A stretch of DNA of 64,000 bases from DUPQ01 sp022706885 (GTDB taxonomy: Bacteria; Bacillota; Clostridia; DUPQ01): NCBI GenBank assembly GCA_022706885.1, contig JAKJBR010000004.1, positions 1-64,000 of the forward strand, in the 5' to 3' direction. Positions 62,696 to 64,000 of the stretch are shown here, piece after piece. The notes under the pieces were generated by a model, which was not told where the DNA came from, did no database searches, and saw only the letters and a list, made by a program, of their open reading frames with translations. How positions within the stretch are numbered: position 1 is the stretch's first letter; each line of letters opens with the position of its first letter. Position numbers and translations under genes: made by a program.

Positions 62696-64000
62696 CTATT
62701 GAAGCACAAATTCAAAAACAGTCTCTCTCTCCGATTCGCTGAACACATGGAGATGAATGGCATGACGATTGGCAATTTCCTTGGCTATGGCCAATCCCAG
62801 ACCGAATCCTTTTTCCGAGGTGTTCTTACCCCGGTAAAATGCTTCAAATATATGCTCCTTATCCTTTGAATCTATAGCATTGCCTTTGTTGATAACCTGT
62901 ATTTTAATAAAGTTGCGGTCACGAAACTGTCGGATAATCACCTGCTCATCGGCATCGGAATATTTTATTCCGTTATTAATAACCGTTATAAACATCTGTC
63001 TCAATCTTGTGTAATCACAGCTGAACATATAGTAGGAGTCTTTAATATTCAATATTATCTCAACTCCTTTTTTATCCGCTAAAACCCTCTGACTTCTGGC
63101 AGCATCTTTCAGAACGGAAATAAGATCTTCCTCTTTAAAATTCATGGGGAAACTCTTGTTTCGTACTGCATTGAGTTCCATCAAATCCATTACCAACCTG
63201 TCCAATACCCCGATTTCCTCATAAAGTATTTTATGGTAATTCTCTATCTCCGATTCGGGGATAATACCGGAAACCAAACCTTCCAGCGAAGCTTTCATGA
63301 CGGTGACAGGCGTCTTAAGTTCATGGGACATACTGGAGATAAAATCATTTCTCATGCGATCTATGTTCTCGCTCTCCTTGCGGCCCCTTTCCAGTCTTAC
63401 AGCCAATTCATCCATATTTTTTGCCAAGTCACCTATTTCATCATCCTGATTTACGCCGGTTCTGACCTGATAATCGCCGTCAATCATTACTTTAGCCGCA
63501 CTGTCAATACGATTGATGGGACGGATAAACTTACGTACAAAAATGATAATCATGATAAGTACGATAAAGATACCGACAAGACCGGAAACCATAAGAACAT
63601 AGAAAGCCGAATCGATAAATCTTCTTGCAATAGCAATATCTTCATGAATCAATATGGCTCCGTAAATCGACCCGTCGGAATCTTTCAGGGGAGCAACCGC
63701 AGACAATGTCCCTTTATCAAAGATATTATCAAAAGATTCCGATGTAACGGTCTTACCTTCAAATGCCTTATCTATGGCCGCTTTTTCGTAGTCGGTTAAA
63801 TCGTCATACGAGAGTGCGATATCGGAATTACCTCTTTGAAAAATCTTATCCTCTTTATAGATCAACCAGACTTTGCCTTCCAGCACCTGATCCATCCAAT
63901 CGATATATTTCGGTTGAACACGCGCATTGGGATTGTTTTTTCCGCCCTGCCTTTTGCCGCGTCCCGGGGTTGTCGCTTCCTCTTCCGCCGCATCGGCAAA
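62696..64000 (-). CDS. sensor histidine kinase, 5' end outside the window
   Basis: At least 434 residues; the frame stays open to the window edge. Order of parts: an extracytoplasmic segment that includes a low-complexity stretch (EEEATTPGRGKRQGGKN) and a PAS/CHASE-like region, a membrane helix (MVSGLVGIFIVLIMIIIF), a HAMP linker, HisKA with the phosphoacceptor in SSMSHELKTPVTV, and the HATPase domain (VINNGIKYSDADEQVII as N box, GFGLGLAIAKEIANRH as G2). The response regulator is expected just upstream, outside the window. The signal is unknown. The gene ends 55 bases before the start of the terminator hairpin region. Confidence 0.92.
   Translation of the reverse strand, partial: FADAAEEEATTPGRGKRQGGKNNPNARVQPKYIDWMDQVLEGKVWLIYKEDKIFQRGNSDIALSYDDLTDYEKAAIDKAFEGKTVTSESFDNIFDKGTLSAVAPLKDSDGSIYGAILIHEDIAIARRFIDSAFYVLMVSGLVGIFIVLIMIIIFVRKFIRPINRIDSAAKVMIDGDYQVRTGVNQDDEIGDLAKNMDELAVRLERGRKESENIDRMRNDFISSMSHELKTPVTVMKASLEGLVSGIIPESEIENYHKILYEEIGVLDRLVMDLMELNAVRNKSFPMNFKEEDLISVLKDAARSQRVLADKKGVEIILNIKDSYYMFSCDYTRLRQMFITVINNGIKYSDADEQVIIRQFRDRNFIKIQVINKGNAIDSKDKEHIFEAFYRGKNTSEKGFGLGLAIAKEIANRHAIHLHVFSESERETVFEFVLQ

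Overview
The window looks like chromosomal DNA of a low-to-moderate GC Firmicute, most likely a Clostridia member. The evidence is the Shine-Dalgarno sites of AGGAGG type, TTGACA/TATAAT promoters, an alaS T-box leader, a spoIID/lytB-type gene, a sodium-type V-ATPase, a Gram-positive tad pilus locus with no secretin, and the rplI-dnaB-tilS-hpt-ftsH block. No rRNA, tRNA, CRISPR array, prophage or insertion sequence was seen. Nearly all genes lie on the minus strand.

Region 1 (1-14.6 kb) starts with the 5' end of glgB and an orphan ribbon-helix-helix protein. It continues with a carbohydrate catabolism region: two TIM-barrel sugar isomerases/epimerases, two tandemly duplicated URO-D-fold proteins, a double-domain class II aldolase, a glycosidase-like protein, a GH38 alpha-mannosidase and two Gfo/Idh/MocA oxidoreductases. 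Two plus-strand genes (TraX family, Cof-type HAD phosphatase) sit in the middle. The dehydrogenase plus isomerase set suggests an oxidation-based (keto-sugar) route for glycoside breakdown; no transporter or regulator for it is present.

Region 2 (14.7-25 kb) is housekeeping: uvrB, a DUF1189 membrane protein, rpsU with a consensus promoter and a terminator, a HIT protein overlapping alaS, the alaS T-box, and a purine/SAM-recycling operon (purine nucleoside phosphorylase, adenosylhomocysteinase) that ends in a GH20/GH84-like gene with a degraded catalytic motif.

Region 3 (25.1-31.1 kb) is a compact eight-gene tad/Flp pilus operon with its own promoter. Its first gene fuses a kinase-fold domain that has lost the catalytic Asp to a TadZ-like ATPase domain that has lost its Walker A motif. 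A ComF-type phosphoribosyltransferase lacking the zinc-finger half lies just upstream.

Region 4 (31.7-45 kb) holds metK (with a structured leader hairpin), ftsH, hpt, tilS, dnaB and rplI, a secreted NlpC/P60 protein that may be made from a leaderless mRNA, a DUF1624-type membrane protein, and yajC-tgt-queA followed by a SpoIID/LytB protein.

Region 5 (45-59.6 kb) holds two tandem paralogous membrane-anchored proteins of unknown family, each built from two copies of one domain, then an ABC-2 exporter pair overlapping the end of a complete V-ATPase operon (order H-I-K-E-C-F-A-B-D). The K subunit keeps all five residues known to bind sodium in Enterococcus hirae NtpK.

Region 6 (59.7-64 kb) has two adjacent DUF4143-type AAA ATPases, each preceded by three evenly spaced repeats with a TGCAC core, and a sensor histidine kinase cut by the window end.

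Notable points are the exact scar of the URO-D tandem duplication, the pseudokinase-TadZ fusion, the detached MacB-like double-domain paralogs and the repeats upstream of the ATPases. No stretch longer than about 300 bases lacks a gene.
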